In this document: positions 16,783 to 25,720 of the stretch, piece by piece
How the letters are laid out: every line of letters begins with the position of its first letter
Numbering within the stretch: the stretch's first letter is position 1
Notes under the pieces: model-generated
Told to the model about the DNA's origin: nothing
What the model saw: the letters and a program-made list of their open reading frames with translations, nothing else
Database searches by the model: none
Program-made: the position numbers and the translations under genes
Assembly (NCBI RefSeq): GCF_002900365.1
Contig: NZ_CP025979.1
Span: 1,488,001-1,552,000 of the forward strand
Length of the DNA: 64,000 bases
Reading direction: 5' to 3'
Source: Escherichia marmotae
Lineage (GTDB): Bacteria; Pseudomonadota; Gammaproteobacteria; Enterobacterales; Enterobacteriaceae

Positions 16783-17762
16783 TGGTCAGCCTTAGCCAGG
16801 GCCTGAGCCGTTTCCTGCAGAGAGGTGATCATGACATCCAGCACATCCGCTTGTTGAAAGATATTGATGCAGCGTTGACGAAACTCCTGAGCATCTTCTC
16901 CCGCCATTGTAGCGATAAATGCTTGTGGCATAACAAGGGCATCTTTAATCAGATCGGCAAGGTCAAAAACGAGACCACCGCGACGGGTTTTACCGTGCAT
17001 TACTGCTAAACCATGCGGGATCCCGGTTACCCACGCCGCCACTGCCGCCAGGCCATACGCCAGATAATTACCCTGATCGAGGAAGCGGTTGGCCATATCA
17101 ACTCCGCCACCCCGTTTTGCACGAGTAAAGTCGCCGTAGCCCACGGATTGACTCACCATTTTGTAGAGTGCTTTGGTCAATTTCACCTCTACGAGCATAA
17201 GCTGCGTATGGCTTTCTGCCATGTCTATTTCTTCACGAGTGCGATTTAGCAGAGTCTGCAGTGCATTAGCATCAGGCTGAAAGGCGTGTTCACGCTGCAT
17301 TTTCGCGCTGGTCCAGTGCTTATCGATATGTGTCAGGCGGATTAACTGAAAACGTTTCGCGGCGGCAAGTCGTTTATCTTCAGCAAACCAAAAAGAAACC
17401 CACTGCTGAAGATATTCAGTAGGACGATATTCGCTTTGCGGACTGAGCCAGGAGACATCAACATCAACTTCATTTGCCGAATACAGCGGCGTGCCATCCG
17501 TACCACAAAAACCCACCATCACTCCAGCATGGGCAAATTCACGCATCGCCGCCTGGGTAACGGACGTTCCCATCCCCAACATCAACGCCGTGGTATTCGC
17601 AATGGGGATATTCCAGTAATACGACTCCCTGCCTTCACTGGTGACATACTCCACTCGCCCACCATTCACCTGCACCCGGCATTTTTCCAGATAATAAATA
17701 TTGGCACGCCTGGAGTGGAGAATGGTTTTGAGATCAGAAGGAGTAAGGTAATTTGAAGACAT
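16779..17762 (-). CDS. cas1: Cas1, spacer integrase (type I-F)
   Basis: Integrates new spacers into the arrays as a complex with Cas2-3. I chose ATG 17762 (MSSNYLTPSDLKTILHSRRA; 327 residues) because AGGA lies 7 bp upstream; an in-frame GTG two codons earlier is less likely. The C-terminal helical domain carries the conserved MHGKTRRGG and LVFDLADL motifs with the metal-binding His and Asp. First gene of the cas block, downstream of array B and in the same orientation. Confidence 0.95.
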   Translation of the reverse strand: MSSNYLTPSDLKTILHSRRANIYYLEKCRVQVNGGRVEYVTSEGRESYYWNIPIANTTALMLGMGTSVTQAAMREFAHAGVMVGFCGTDGTPLYSANEVDVDVSWLSPQSEYRPTEYLQQWVSFWFAEDKRLAAAKRFQLIRLTHIDKHWTSAKMQREHAFQPDANALQTLLNRTREEIDMAESHTQLMLVEVKLTKALYKMVSQSVGYGDFTRAKRGGGVDMANRFLDQGNYLAYGLAAVAAWVTGIPHGLAVMHGKTRRGGLVFDLADLIKDALVMPQAFIATMAGEDAQEFRQRCINIFQQADVLDVMITSLQETAQALAKADQ

Positions 17763-17933
17763 AAACACATCCTGTGATTATTTTTATTTGAAGGAGTTAG
17801 GATTAGTACAGCATTGATTTCTGTGTGAGAAATTGATTCTCGTCGCAATTATCACAATTGTTATTGTGTGTCACGGCTAATGGTTCGGAGTTGAGAGCGC
17901 CATAACGCAGCTAAATTTCTGCCATCATCGTAT
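17763..17933 (-). promoter_or_regulatory. cas1 upstream region with candidate promoter and palindrome
   Basis: A candidate minus-strand -10 TACTAA (17803-17808) has TTCTCA 17 bp upstream, about 40 bp before cas1. A palindrome CACAAT-TGTT-ATTGTG lies at 17853-17868, further upstream. No CRP consensus with two good halves is present. Both calls are by eye and weak. Confidence 0.35.
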
Positions 17934-18081
17934 TTGTGAAACTGCCTGTACGGCAGTGGACCTTGTTAAGACCACGGGCACCATGCAGATGCTTTTCTAA
18001 GCTGCCTGTACGGCAGTGAACTGCTGGCGTCCATCTATTCATATGCCACGCTGTTTCTAAGCTGCCTGTACGGCAGTGAAC
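17934..18081 (-). CRISPR. Type I-F CRISPR array B (3 repeats, 2 spacers)
   Basis: Read on the minus strand: perfect repeat (18054-18081), spacer (18022-18053), perfect repeat (17994-18021), spacer (17962-17993) and a degenerate terminal repeat (17934-17961) with about five or six changes. Both spacers are 32 nt. The leader lies at higher coordinates, between the array and the clpA terminator. The array is upstream of cas1 and co-oriented with the cas genes. Spacer targets are unknown. Confidence 0.95.
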
Positions 18082-18234
18082 TCAAATACTACACGCTTAG
18101 CCCATTGTTAATAAAGCGAAACCAGCAAAATTCCTTGTCCAGCCCCTTTTTTATCCTTGCCTTCCAGCAGCATTAATTATCAATAACTTACCTTCGCCCT
18201 CAAAAATAGGGTTTTTACCGCCCCACCTCACAAA
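18082..18234 (-). promoter_or_regulatory. Array B leader
   Basis: This stretch of about 150 bp lies between the first perfect repeat and the clpA terminator. It is where the array promoter and the integration-host-factor site used in I-F adaptation would be expected. I see no ORF and cannot fix a promoter. Confidence 0.5.
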
Positions 18235-18271
18235 CAAAAAAATCCGTAACCTCTTACGAGATTACGGACTT
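18235..18271 (-). terminator. clpA terminator
   Basis: On the minus strand TCCGTAA and TTACGGA form a stem followed by T7. It lies 35 bp past the clpA stop and shields the CRISPR leader from clpA transcription. Confidence 0.85.
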
Positions 18272-18305
18272 TATCAACCTACTTAAAAGGCTTCACGACC
18301 CCAGA

Positions 18306-20582
18306 TTAATGCGCTGCTTCCGCTTTGTGCTTTTGCGCACTCTGGAACCCGTAGGTCAGCTCATTTTTCTCTTTATCCAGCGCAACAGTGACCTGACCGC
18401 CATCCACCAGCGAGCCAAACAGCAGTTCGTTAGCGAGCGGTTTCTTCAGGTTGTCCTGGATGACGCGAGCCATCGGACGTGCGCCCATTGCCCGGTCGTA
18501 ACCTTTCTCAGCCAGCCAGTTACGTGCTTCCTGGCTCACTTCCAGAGAAACACCTTTCTGATCCAGTTGAACCTGCAACTCGACAATGAATTTATCAACC
18601 ACCTGATGGATCACGTCGGTTGAGAGATGATCGAACCAGATAATATTGTCGAGACGGTTACGAAACTCTGGCGTAAAGATCTTTTTGATCTCTTCCATCG
18701 CATCGGTGCTGTTATCCTGGTGGATAAGCCCAATCGATTTGCGCTCGGTTTCACGTACCCCGGCGTTGGTAGTCATCACCAGCACCACGTTACGGAAATC
18801 GGCCTTGCGTCCGTTGTTATCGGTCAGCGTGCCGTTGTCCATCACCTGCAACAGGATATTGAACACGTCCGGATGCGCTTTCTCGATTTCGTCCAGCAGC
18901 AGCACCGAGTGCGGATGCTTGATGACCGCATCGGTCAGCAGACCACCCTGATCAAAACCGACGTATCCCGGAGGCGCACCAATCAGGCGGCTGACAGTGT
19001 GACGTTCCATATACTCGGACATATCAAAGCGCAGAAGCTCAATGCCGAGGGCTTTGGAAAGCTGCACCGTGACCTCGGTTTTGCCGACCCCGGTTGGACC
19101 AGCAAACAGGAACGAACCGACCGGTTTATGTTCGTGGCCTAAACCCGCACGCGCCATCTTGATGGCTTCGGTAAGCGCCTCAATGGCTTTATCCTGACCG
19201 AAGACCAGCATTTTCAGGCGATCACTGAGGTTTTTCAGAGTATCGCGGTCACTCTGAGAAACACTCTTCTCTGGGATACGTGCGATACGCGCCACCACGG
19301 ACTCAATATCCGCCACATTGACCGTTTTCTTGCGCTTGCTTACCGGCATCAGACGTGCGCGAGCGCCCGCTTCGTCGATAACGTCAATCGCTTTGTCCGG
19401 CAGATGACGATCGTTAATGTATTTCACCGCCAGTTCTACCGCCGCACGCACCGCTTTCGCGGTATAACGCACGTCGTGGTGCGCTTCATACTTCGGTTTC
19501 AGACCGTTGATGATTTGAACGGTTTCTTCGATCGACGGTTCAGTAATATCGATTTTCTGGAAGCGACGCGCCAGAGCACGATCTTTCTCGAAAATGTTGC
19601 TGAACTCCTGATACGTCGTCGAACCTATAACGCGAATTTTACCGCTGGAGAGCAGTGGTTTAATCAGGTTAGCCGCATCCACCTGACCGCCAGAAGCTGC
19701 GCCTGCGCCGATGATGGTGTGGATCTCATCGATAAACAGGATGCTGTTGGTATCCTGCTCCAACTGTTTGAGCAACGCTTTGAAACGTTTTTCAAAGTCG
19801 CCGCGATATTTAGTTCCCGCTAACAGGGAACCGATATCCAGAGAGTAAATCGTACAGTCAGCCATCACTTCCGGTACATCGCCCTGGACAATACGCCAGG
19901 CGAGACCTTCCGCAATCGCAGTTTTACCAACGCCAGACTCGCCAACCAGCAGTGGGTTGTTTTTACGGCGGCGACAGAGAACCTGAATGGCGCGCTCCAG
20001 CTCCTTCTCACGACCAATCAGCGGGTCGATTCCTCCCACGCGCGCAAGCTGGTTCAGGTTCGTCGTGAAATTCTCCATACGATCCTCCCCACCAGCTTGT
20101 TCTTCACTGCCGGGCTGGTTTCCTGGTTCAGAAGACTGAGATGGCTCGTCTTTACGCGTGCCATGAGAAATAAAGTTCACCACATCAAGACGGCTGACTT
20201 CATGTTTGCGCAACAGATAGGCAGCCTGTGACTCCTGTTCGCTAAAGATAGCAACCAGAACATTCGCACCGGTAACCTCACTGCGACCGGAGGACTGAAC
20301 ATGGAAGACCGCACGTTGCAGTACACGCTGAAAACTCAGCGTCGGCTGCGTGTCACGCTCCTCTTCACTGGCAGGCAGAACGGGTGTGGTTTGTTCAATA
20401 AAGGCTTCCAGTTCCTGACGGAGCGCCACCAGATCCACGGAACATGCTTCCAGCGCCTCCCGAGCCGACGGGTTACTGAGCAATGCCAGTAACAAGTGCT
20501 CGACGGTCATAAACTCATGACGGTGCTCGCGCGCTCTGGCGAAAGCCATGTTTAAACTGAGTTCCAGTTCTTGATTGAGCAT
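18306..20582 (-). CDS. clpA: ClpA, AAA+ unfoldase of ClpAP
   Basis: Hexameric ATPase that unfolds substrates for the ClpP protease in the cytosol. The start MLNQELELSLNMAFARAREH gives the normal 758 residues. N-domain (about 1-140), AAA1 with GESGVGKT and LFIDEIHT, AAA2 with GPTGVGKT and LLLDEIEKAHPDV. It is downstream of clpS, whose product delivers N-degron substrates to it. Confidence 0.98.
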   Translation of the reverse strand: MLNQELELSLNMAFARAREHRHEFMTVEHLLLALLSNPSAREALEACSVDLVALRQELEAFIEQTTPVLPASEEERDTQPTLSFQRVLQRAVFHVQSSGRSEVTGANVLVAIFSEQESQAAYLLRKHEVSRLDVVNFISHGTRKDEPSQSSEPGNQPGSEEQAGGEDRMENFTTNLNQLARVGGIDPLIGREKELERAIQVLCRRRKNNPLLVGESGVGKTAIAEGLAWRIVQGDVPEVMADCTIYSLDIGSLLAGTKYRGDFEKRFKALLKQLEQDTNSILFIDEIHTIIGAGAASGGQVDAANLIKPLLSSGKIRVIGSTTYQEFSNIFEKDRALARRFQKIDITEPSIEETVQIINGLKPKYEAHHDVRYTAKAVRAAVELAVKYINDRHLPDKAIDVIDEAGARARLMPVSKRKKTVNVADIESVVARIARIPEKSVSQSDRDTLKNLSDRLKMLVFGQDKAIEALTEAIKMARAGLGHEHKPVGSFLFAGPTGVGKTEVTVQLSKALGIELLRFDMSEYMERHTVSRLIGAPPGYVGFDQGGLLTDAVIKHPHSVLLLDEIEKAHPDVFNILLQVMDNGTLTDNNGRKADFRNVVLVMTTNAGVRETERKSIGLIHQDNSTDAMEEIKKIFTPEFRNRLDNIIWFDHLSTDVIHQVVDKFIVELQVQLDQKGVSLEVSQEARNWLAEKGYDRAMGARPMARVIQDNLKKPLANELLFGSLVDGGQVTVALDKEKNELTYGFQSAQKHKAEAAH

Positions 20583-20612
20583 AGGCACCTCCCCCAATTT
20601 TTATGCCTGCAT

Positions 20613-20933
20613 TCAGGCTTTTTCCAGCGTACACAGCAATGGATGCTCGTTCTCCCTTGCGTACTTGTTCACCATCGCCACTTTGGTTTCTGCAACCTCG
20701 GCGGTAAAGATTCCGCAAATGGCCTTCCCCTGGTAGTGAACAGCGAGCATCAATTGCGTTGCACGTTCTACATCATAAGAAAAGAATTTTTGTAACACGT
20801 CAATAACAAACTCCATCGGAGTGTAATCATCATTGACTAATATCACTTTATACATAGATGGCGGTTTTAGCGCGTCACGCACTTTTTCTTCCGCCAGTTG
20901 ATCAAAGTCCAGCCAGTCGTTCGTTTTACCCAT
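20613..20933 (-). CDS. clpS: ClpS, N-degron adaptor for ClpAP
   Basis: 106-residue adaptor that binds N-terminal Leu, Phe, Tyr or Trp and hands the protein to ClpA. The typical core is present: VILVNDDYTPMEFVIDVL (about 36-53) and MLAVHYQGKAICGIFTAEVAETK. It lies 30 bp before clpA. It reads the degrons that the aat product in this window creates. Confidence 0.98.
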   Translation of the reverse strand: MGKTNDWLDFDQLAEEKVRDALKPPSMYKVILVNDDYTPMEFVIDVLQKFFSYDVERATQLMLAVHYQGKAICGIFTAEVAETKVAMVNKYARENEHPLLCTLEKA

Positions 20934-21255
20934 TGTCAGTTATCATCTTCGGTTACGGTTATCGGCAGAACGCTCTGCCGCTGACAAGAGCTTATTTGCC
21001 TGACCAATCTACTCCACATAATAGATAATTATCATCTATCGTTGGCATCAGCGACATCAGTCACATTACTGTCAATAGCGTTAACTGCTTCAAATTTTTG
21101 ATGCATACCTACCCCCAGCCCCCTGTCAAACGCTTGACGGCTCGCCCTATTTCTCTAAATTGTATTTCTAGAGTTGGCGAGGTTTTGAACAGCTCCCTCT
21201 CTGACCCCGGTTTATTCCATCTTACTTGTATAAGATTTGCGAAGGATGTCGAAGC
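20934..21255. promoter_or_regulatory. Divergent clpS/cspD intergenic region
   Basis: 322 bp between divergent genes with no convincing ORF. It should hold the clpSA promoter on the minus strand and the cspD promoter on the plus strand. A Shine-Dalgarno AAGGATG lies 10 bp before the cspD ATG. I cannot assign individual boxes with confidence. Confidence 0.5.
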
Positions 21256-21480
21256 ATGGAAAAGGGTACTGTTAAGTGGTTCAACAATGCCAAAGGGTTT
21301 GGTTTCATCTGCCCTGAAGGCGGCGGCGAAGATATTTTCGCTCATTATTCCACCATCCAGATGGATGGTTACAGAACGCTAAAAGCTGGGCAATCCGTTC
21401 AGTTTGATGTCCACCAGGGGCCAAAAGGCAATCATGCCAGTGTCATTGTGCCCGTCGAAGTAGAAGCTGCAGTCGCATAG
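21256..21480 (+). CDS. cspD: CspD, cold-shock-like inhibitor of DNA replication
   Basis: 74-residue cold-shock-domain protein made in stationary phase, known to bind single-stranded DNA and block replication. RNP1 KGFGFICP and RNP2 DIFAHYS are both present. I use the internal ATG (MEKGTVKWFNNAKG) because it gives the family start and follows an AAGGATG site. It stands alone, divergent from clpS. Confidence 0.97.
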   Translation: MEKGTVKWFNNAKGFGFICPEGGGEDIFAHYSTIQMDGYRTLKAGQSVQFDVHQGPKGNHASVIVPVEVEAAVA

Positions 21481-21513
21481 CTCTTCTGTCTCATTGTGTA
21501 CATCCTACAGGCA

Positions 21514-21543
21514 AAATGCCAGCCCGATCGGCTGGCATTTTTA
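21514..21543. terminator. Bidirectional terminator between cspD and macB
   Basis: ATGCCAGCC and GGCTGGCAT form a perfect 9-bp stem flanked by A and T runs, so it can serve the converging cspD and macB transcripts. Confidence 0.85.
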
Positions 21544-21552
21544 TCTCAAATA

Positions 21553-23499
21553 TTACTCCCGTGCCAGAGCATCCACTGGATCCAGTTTTGCCGCATTTCG
21601 CGCAGGCAGCCAGCCAAATAAAATCCCGGTAACGGTTGAACAAAGAAACGCCAGTAGCAGCGCCAGCGGAGAAAAACCAATTTCCCAACCGGGTAAAAAA
21701 AGCTGCAATGTGAAAGCGATTAACAGTGACAGCGTTATCCCCAGCGCACCACCCACCAGACAAACCAGCACGGCTTCAATCAGAAATTGTTGCAACACAT
21801 CGCTGGCGCGTGCGCCCACGGCCATGCGGATACCAATTTCCCGCGTCCGCTCTGTCACCGATACCAGCATAATATTCATGACGCCAATGCCGCCCACCAC
21901 CAGCGAAATCACCGCCACCAGTGTCAAAAACAGTTGTAAAGTACGTGTGGTCTTTTCGACCGTTTTCAAGACACCGTCCATGTTCCAGGTGAAGAAATCC
22001 TTTTTGCCGTGGCGCAGCGACAACAAACGGGTGAGTTGCTGTTCAGCTTCAGCGCTGTCAAAGCCTTCTTTCACTCTTACGGTAATGGAGTTAAGCCACG
22101 ACTGCCCCATAACCCGCCCGGACATGGTGCTGTAAGGCAACCACACGCGCAGCACTTTACTACTGCCAAACATCGACTGTTTCTCTTCCGCCACGCCGAT
22201 GACCCTCGCTGGCATATTACCGACAAGAATCACCTCGCCAACCACATCCGCTTTATGCGGAAAAAGCTGACGGCGGGTATTACTGTCGAGAACAACTACC
22301 TGCGCGCGACCATTCAGTTGCTCCTGATTAAAGGTGTTCCCTTCGCTGAAAGTCATACCATAAACATTAAAATAGTCCCCGCTTACGCCGTTGGCGCTGG
22401 CAGCAACATCAACATTGTTATAACGCAGGCGCAGGTTTTGCGAGACGGCGGGTGTGGCAGAAGCGACCCACGGTTGTTTTTGAATGGCGATTAAATCGTC
22501 GTACTTCAGCGCCTGCTGATATTGCGGATCGTCATCGCCAAAATCTTTCCCGGGATAGACATCAATAGTATTAGTACCAATAGAACGAATATCCGCCAGT
22601 ACCATTTGTTTAGCCGCGTCGCCTACCACGACAATAGATACCACCGACGCAATACCGATAATAATCCCCAGCATGGTCAGTAAAGTACGCATTTTATTGG
22701 CTGCCAGCGCGCGCCACGCCATCGTCAGCGCCTCGTTAAAACCGCTGACGAACTGCCGCCAGCCAGACGCCGTTTTGACACCCGGTTCGCTGTTGGCTGC
22801 AGCAGTATTTTTTTCAATAGCAGGTGGATTACGCACGATTTCGCCGTCGTGAATTTCGATCACTCGCTCTGCCTGGGCGGCAACCTGCGGATCATGAGTG
22901 ACGATAATCACCGTGTGCCCGCGATCGCGCAACTGATGCAGGACAGTCATCACCTCTTCACCGGAATGGCTGTCCAGCGCGCCTGTCGGTTCATCAGCGA
23001 GGATCACCTGCCCACCGTTCATCAACGCGCGGGCGATACTGACTCGCTGTTGTTGACCACCGGAAAGCTGAGCAGGGTAATACTCTGCGCGCTCTTCCAG
23101 CCCCAGTCGTTGCAGTAATTGCCGGGCGCGCAGCAGTCGCTGTTTACGCTCAAGGCCAGCATAGACGGCGGGAACTTCAACGTTCTGCTCGGCGATTAAA
23201 TGCGAAAGCAGGTGGTAACGCTGAAAAATAAAGCCAAAATGCTCGCGACGGAGCTGCGCCAGCGCATCGGCGTCCAGCGTGGCAACATCCTGACCGGCGA
23301 CGCGATAGGTGCCGCTTGTGGCTTTATCCAGGCAGCCGAGGATATTCATCAGGGTCGATTTACCAGAACCCGAAGCGCCGACAATCGCCACCATCTCTCC
23401 GGCATAAATATCCAGAGTGATCCCCTTCAGCACCTCAACCTGCTCATCTCCCGCGGGATAGCTACGGCGAATATCCTTCAATTCGAGCAAAGGCGTCAT
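21553..23499 (-). CDS. macB: MacB, ABC component of the MacAB-TolC macrolide/enterotoxin exporter
   Basis: Inner-membrane ATPase and permease that drives export of macrolides and some peptides through TolC. It has 648 residues, as expected. N-terminal ATPase: Walker A GASGSGKST (about 41-49), signature LSGGQQQR, Walker B VILADEP. Then a membrane helix near 272-295, a periplasmic MacB domain and three C-terminal helices. Start overlaps the macA stop by 4 bp. Confidence 0.98.
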   Translation of the reverse strand: MTPLLELKDIRRSYPAGDEQVEVLKGITLDIYAGEMVAIVGASGSGKSTLMNILGCLDKATSGTYRVAGQDVATLDADALAQLRREHFGFIFQRYHLLSHLIAEQNVEVPAVYAGLERKQRLLRARQLLQRLGLEERAEYYPAQLSGGQQQRVSIARALMNGGQVILADEPTGALDSHSGEEVMTVLHQLRDRGHTVIIVTHDPQVAAQAERVIEIHDGEIVRNPPAIEKNTAAANSEPGVKTASGWRQFVSGFNEALTMAWRALAANKMRTLLTMLGIIIGIASVVSIVVVGDAAKQMVLADIRSIGTNTIDVYPGKDFGDDDPQYQQALKYDDLIAIQKQPWVASATPAVSQNLRLRYNNVDVAASANGVSGDYFNVYGMTFSEGNTFNQEQLNGRAQVVVLDSNTRRQLFPHKADVVGEVILVGNMPARVIGVAEEKQSMFGSSKVLRVWLPYSTMSGRVMGQSWLNSITVRVKEGFDSAEAEQQLTRLLSLRHGKKDFFTWNMDGVLKTVEKTTRTLQLFLTLVAVISLVVGGIGVMNIMLVSVTERTREIGIRMAVGARASDVLQQFLIEAVLVCLVGGALGITLSLLIAFTLQLFLPGWEIGFSPLALLLAFLCSTVTGILFGWLPARNAAKLDPVDALARE

Positions 23500-24611
23500 T
23501 GCGCAGCTCCTGGTTTGGCCTCACCAATCACCACTTCTTCGCCCACTTCCAGCCCTTTGACAATCTCAACATCGGTATCGTTACGTGCGCCAATCGTTAC
23601 TTCACGCTCGCGCGTTTCTCCATTACGTAGCAGTTTGATCTTATAGCGGTTATCGCCAACCGGATCGCCTAACGCCGACAGTGGGATTGTCAGCACGTTT
23701 TTCACATCAGTGAGCTGAATGTGCACCTGTGCAGTCATATCCAGCCGCAACAGACCATCGGGGTTTGGTACTTCAAAACGGGCGTAATAGAAAATAGCGT
23801 CGTTGACCTTTTCCGGTGTTGGCAACACATCTTTAATCTGCCCTTCATAGCGCGTCAGCGGATCGCCAAGCACCGTAAACCAGGCTTTTTGCCCCGGCTT
23901 CAGGTGGATAACATCCGCTTCAGAAACCTGCGCTTTTACCAGCATGGTACTCATATCTGCTAGCGTCAAAATGTTCGGCGCTTGTTGTGCGGCAATCACC
24001 GTCTGCCCTTGCAGGGTAGTGATTTGCGTGACTTCCCCGGCCATCGGAGCAACGATGCGGGTGTAATCGAGATTGGTTTTAGCTGTGTCGAGAGAGGCCT
24101 GATTGCGTTTGATTTGCGCATCAATGGTGCCAATCTGCGCCTGTTTAACAGCCATTTCAGTCGCAGCAGTGTCGAGATCCTGCTGTGAAACGGCCTGCGT
24201 TTGCGCCAGTCGTTGCTGGCGAGAGTATGTCACCCGAGCCAGTTTCAGTTCTGCTTCCGCCTGCTGACGTTGTGCGCGCAGCTCCATCAGCGTCGCTTCC
24301 ACTTCCTTGATCTGGTTTTCAGCCTGTTCTGGATCAATAACGCCTAAAAGCTGATCTTTTTTCACTTTATCGCCAATCGCCACCGACAGCGTTTTCAACT
24401 GACCGCTGACCTGCGCGCCAACATCAACTTTACGCAACGCGTCGAGCTTTCCGGTCGCCAGCACGCTTTGCTGCAAATCACCGGGGCGCACTATCAATGT
24501 CTGATAAGTTGGCACCGGCGCATTGAGAATTTTCCACAATGCAACCAACCCGGCAATGACTATCACCAGCGCAATAACGTAACGCTTCTTAATGTTTCTT
24601 CGCTTTTTCAT
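23496..24611 (-). CDS. macA: MacA, periplasmic adaptor of MacAB-TolC
   Basis: Membrane-fusion protein linking MacB to TolC. The start MKKRRNIKKRY gives 371 residues, the known length. Single N-terminal membrane anchor (about 10-28), then lipoyl halves, a long alpha-hairpin rich in Gln, Ala and Leu (about 95-180), and beta domains. First gene of macAB. The 116 bp to divergent ybjX hold both promoters. Confidence 0.97.
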   Translation of the reverse strand: MKKRRNIKKRYVIALVIVIAGLVALWKILNAPVPTYQTLIVRPGDLQQSVLATGKLDALRKVDVGAQVSGQLKTLSVAIGDKVKKDQLLGVIDPEQAENQIKEVEATLMELRAQRQQAEAELKLARVTYSRQQRLAQTQAVSQQDLDTAATEMAVKQAQIGTIDAQIKRNQASLDTAKTNLDYTRIVAPMAGEVTQITTLQGQTVIAAQQAPNILTLADMSTMLVKAQVSEADVIHLKPGQKAWFTVLGDPLTRYEGQIKDVLPTPEKVNDAIFYYARFEVPNPDGLLRLDMTAQVHIQLTDVKNVLTIPLSALGDPVGDNRYKIKLLRNGETREREVTIGARNDTDVEIVKGLEVGEEVVIGEAKPGAAQ

Positions 24612-24727
24612 AAATATATTGAGTACTCCATACGCGCATCCGGGCGTTGTTAACATCAACAAAATATCAACAAAACCCTAAAATTTCCGTTAGTAATCAC
24701 ATTATTGATGTTTGGTTAAGATTTCCG

Positions 24728-25720
24728 ATGGTGAAATCGACGCTATGTATAATCATTGATTTTGTGAATATGTCACAACTTACTGAACGGGCTTTTACGC
24801 CATCTGAATCTCTTAGCAGCATGTCTCTTTTCCTTAGTCTGGCTGGTGGCCAGTGGCGACCAGGTAAATTCTGGCATCGCCGTAGCTTTCGCCAGAAATT
24901 TTTGCTGCGCTCTTTGATTATGCCGCGTTTAAGCGTTGAGTGGATGAACGAACTATCCCACTGGCCGAACCTCAATACGCTGTTAACACGCCAGCCGCGA
25001 CTGCCTGTTCGTCTGCATCGCCCTTACCTTGCCGCCAATCTTAACCGCAAACAATTACTGGAGGCGTTACGTTACCATTATGCATTGCTGCGTGCCTGCA
25101 TGTCGGCGGAAGAATTCAGCTTATATTTGAATACCCCCGGGCTGCAACTGGCGAAGCTGGAAGGAAAAAACGGCGAGCAGTTCACGCTTGAACTGACCAT
25201 GATGATCTCAATGGATAAAGAAGGTGACAGCACGATCCTGTTCCGTAACAGCGAGGGCATCCCTCTGGCAGAGATCACCTTCACTCTGTGTGAGTACCAG
25301 GGAAAAAGAACGCTGTTTATTGGTGGACTGCAAGGCGCGAAATGGGAAATTCCGCACCAGGAAATCCAGAATGCGACGAAAGCCTGCCACGGTCTGTTTC
25401 CAAAACGTCTGGTGATGGAAGCGGTCTGTCTCTTTGCCCAACGCTTACAGGTTGAGCAGATTATTGCCGTCAGCAATGAAACGCATATTTATCGCAGCCT
25501 GCGCTATCGCGATAAAGAAGGAAAAATCCATGCGGACTATAACGCGTTCTGGGAGTCGGTTGGCGGCGAATGCGATGCCGAACGGCATTACCGACTTCCT
25601 GGTCAGATAGTACGAAAAGAAGTTGCTGAAATAGCCAGTAAAAAACGAGCTGAATACCGTCGCCGCTATGAGATGCTCGACGCTATTCAGCCACAGATGG
25701 CAACGATGTTTCGCGGTTAA
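24728..25720 (+). CDS. ybjX: YbjX, VirK/YbjX family protein (DUF535)
   Basis: 330 residues from MVKSTLC, the usual length; longer in-frame starts would run into the macA promoter area. The protein belongs to the DUF535/VirK family, whose Salmonella and Shigella members are linked to virulence and to resistance to antimicrobial peptides. I see no catalytic motif. It overlaps the convergent ybjD end by 4 bp. Confidence 0.93.
   Translation: MVKSTLCIIIDFVNMSQLTERAFTPSESLSSMSLFLSLAGGQWRPGKFWHRRSFRQKFLLRSLIMPRLSVEWMNELSHWPNLNTLLTRQPRLPVRLHRPYLAANLNRKQLLEALRYHYALLRACMSAEEFSLYLNTPGLQLAKLEGKNGEQFTLELTMMISMDKEGDSTILFRNSEGIPLAEITFTLCEYQGKRTLFIGGLQGAKWEIPHQEIQNATKACHGLFPKRLVMEAVCLFAQRLQVEQIIAVSNETHIYRSLRYRDKEGKIHADYNAFWESVGGECDAERHYRLPGQIVRKEVAEIASKKRAEYRRRYEMLDAIQPQMATMFRG

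Noticed and set aside
17905..17933. Possible further degenerate repeat (GCCATAACGCAGCTAA) before array B
   Set aside because: It shares only GCAGCTAA with the handle region, has no hairpin, and the following sequence does not match any nearby promoter.
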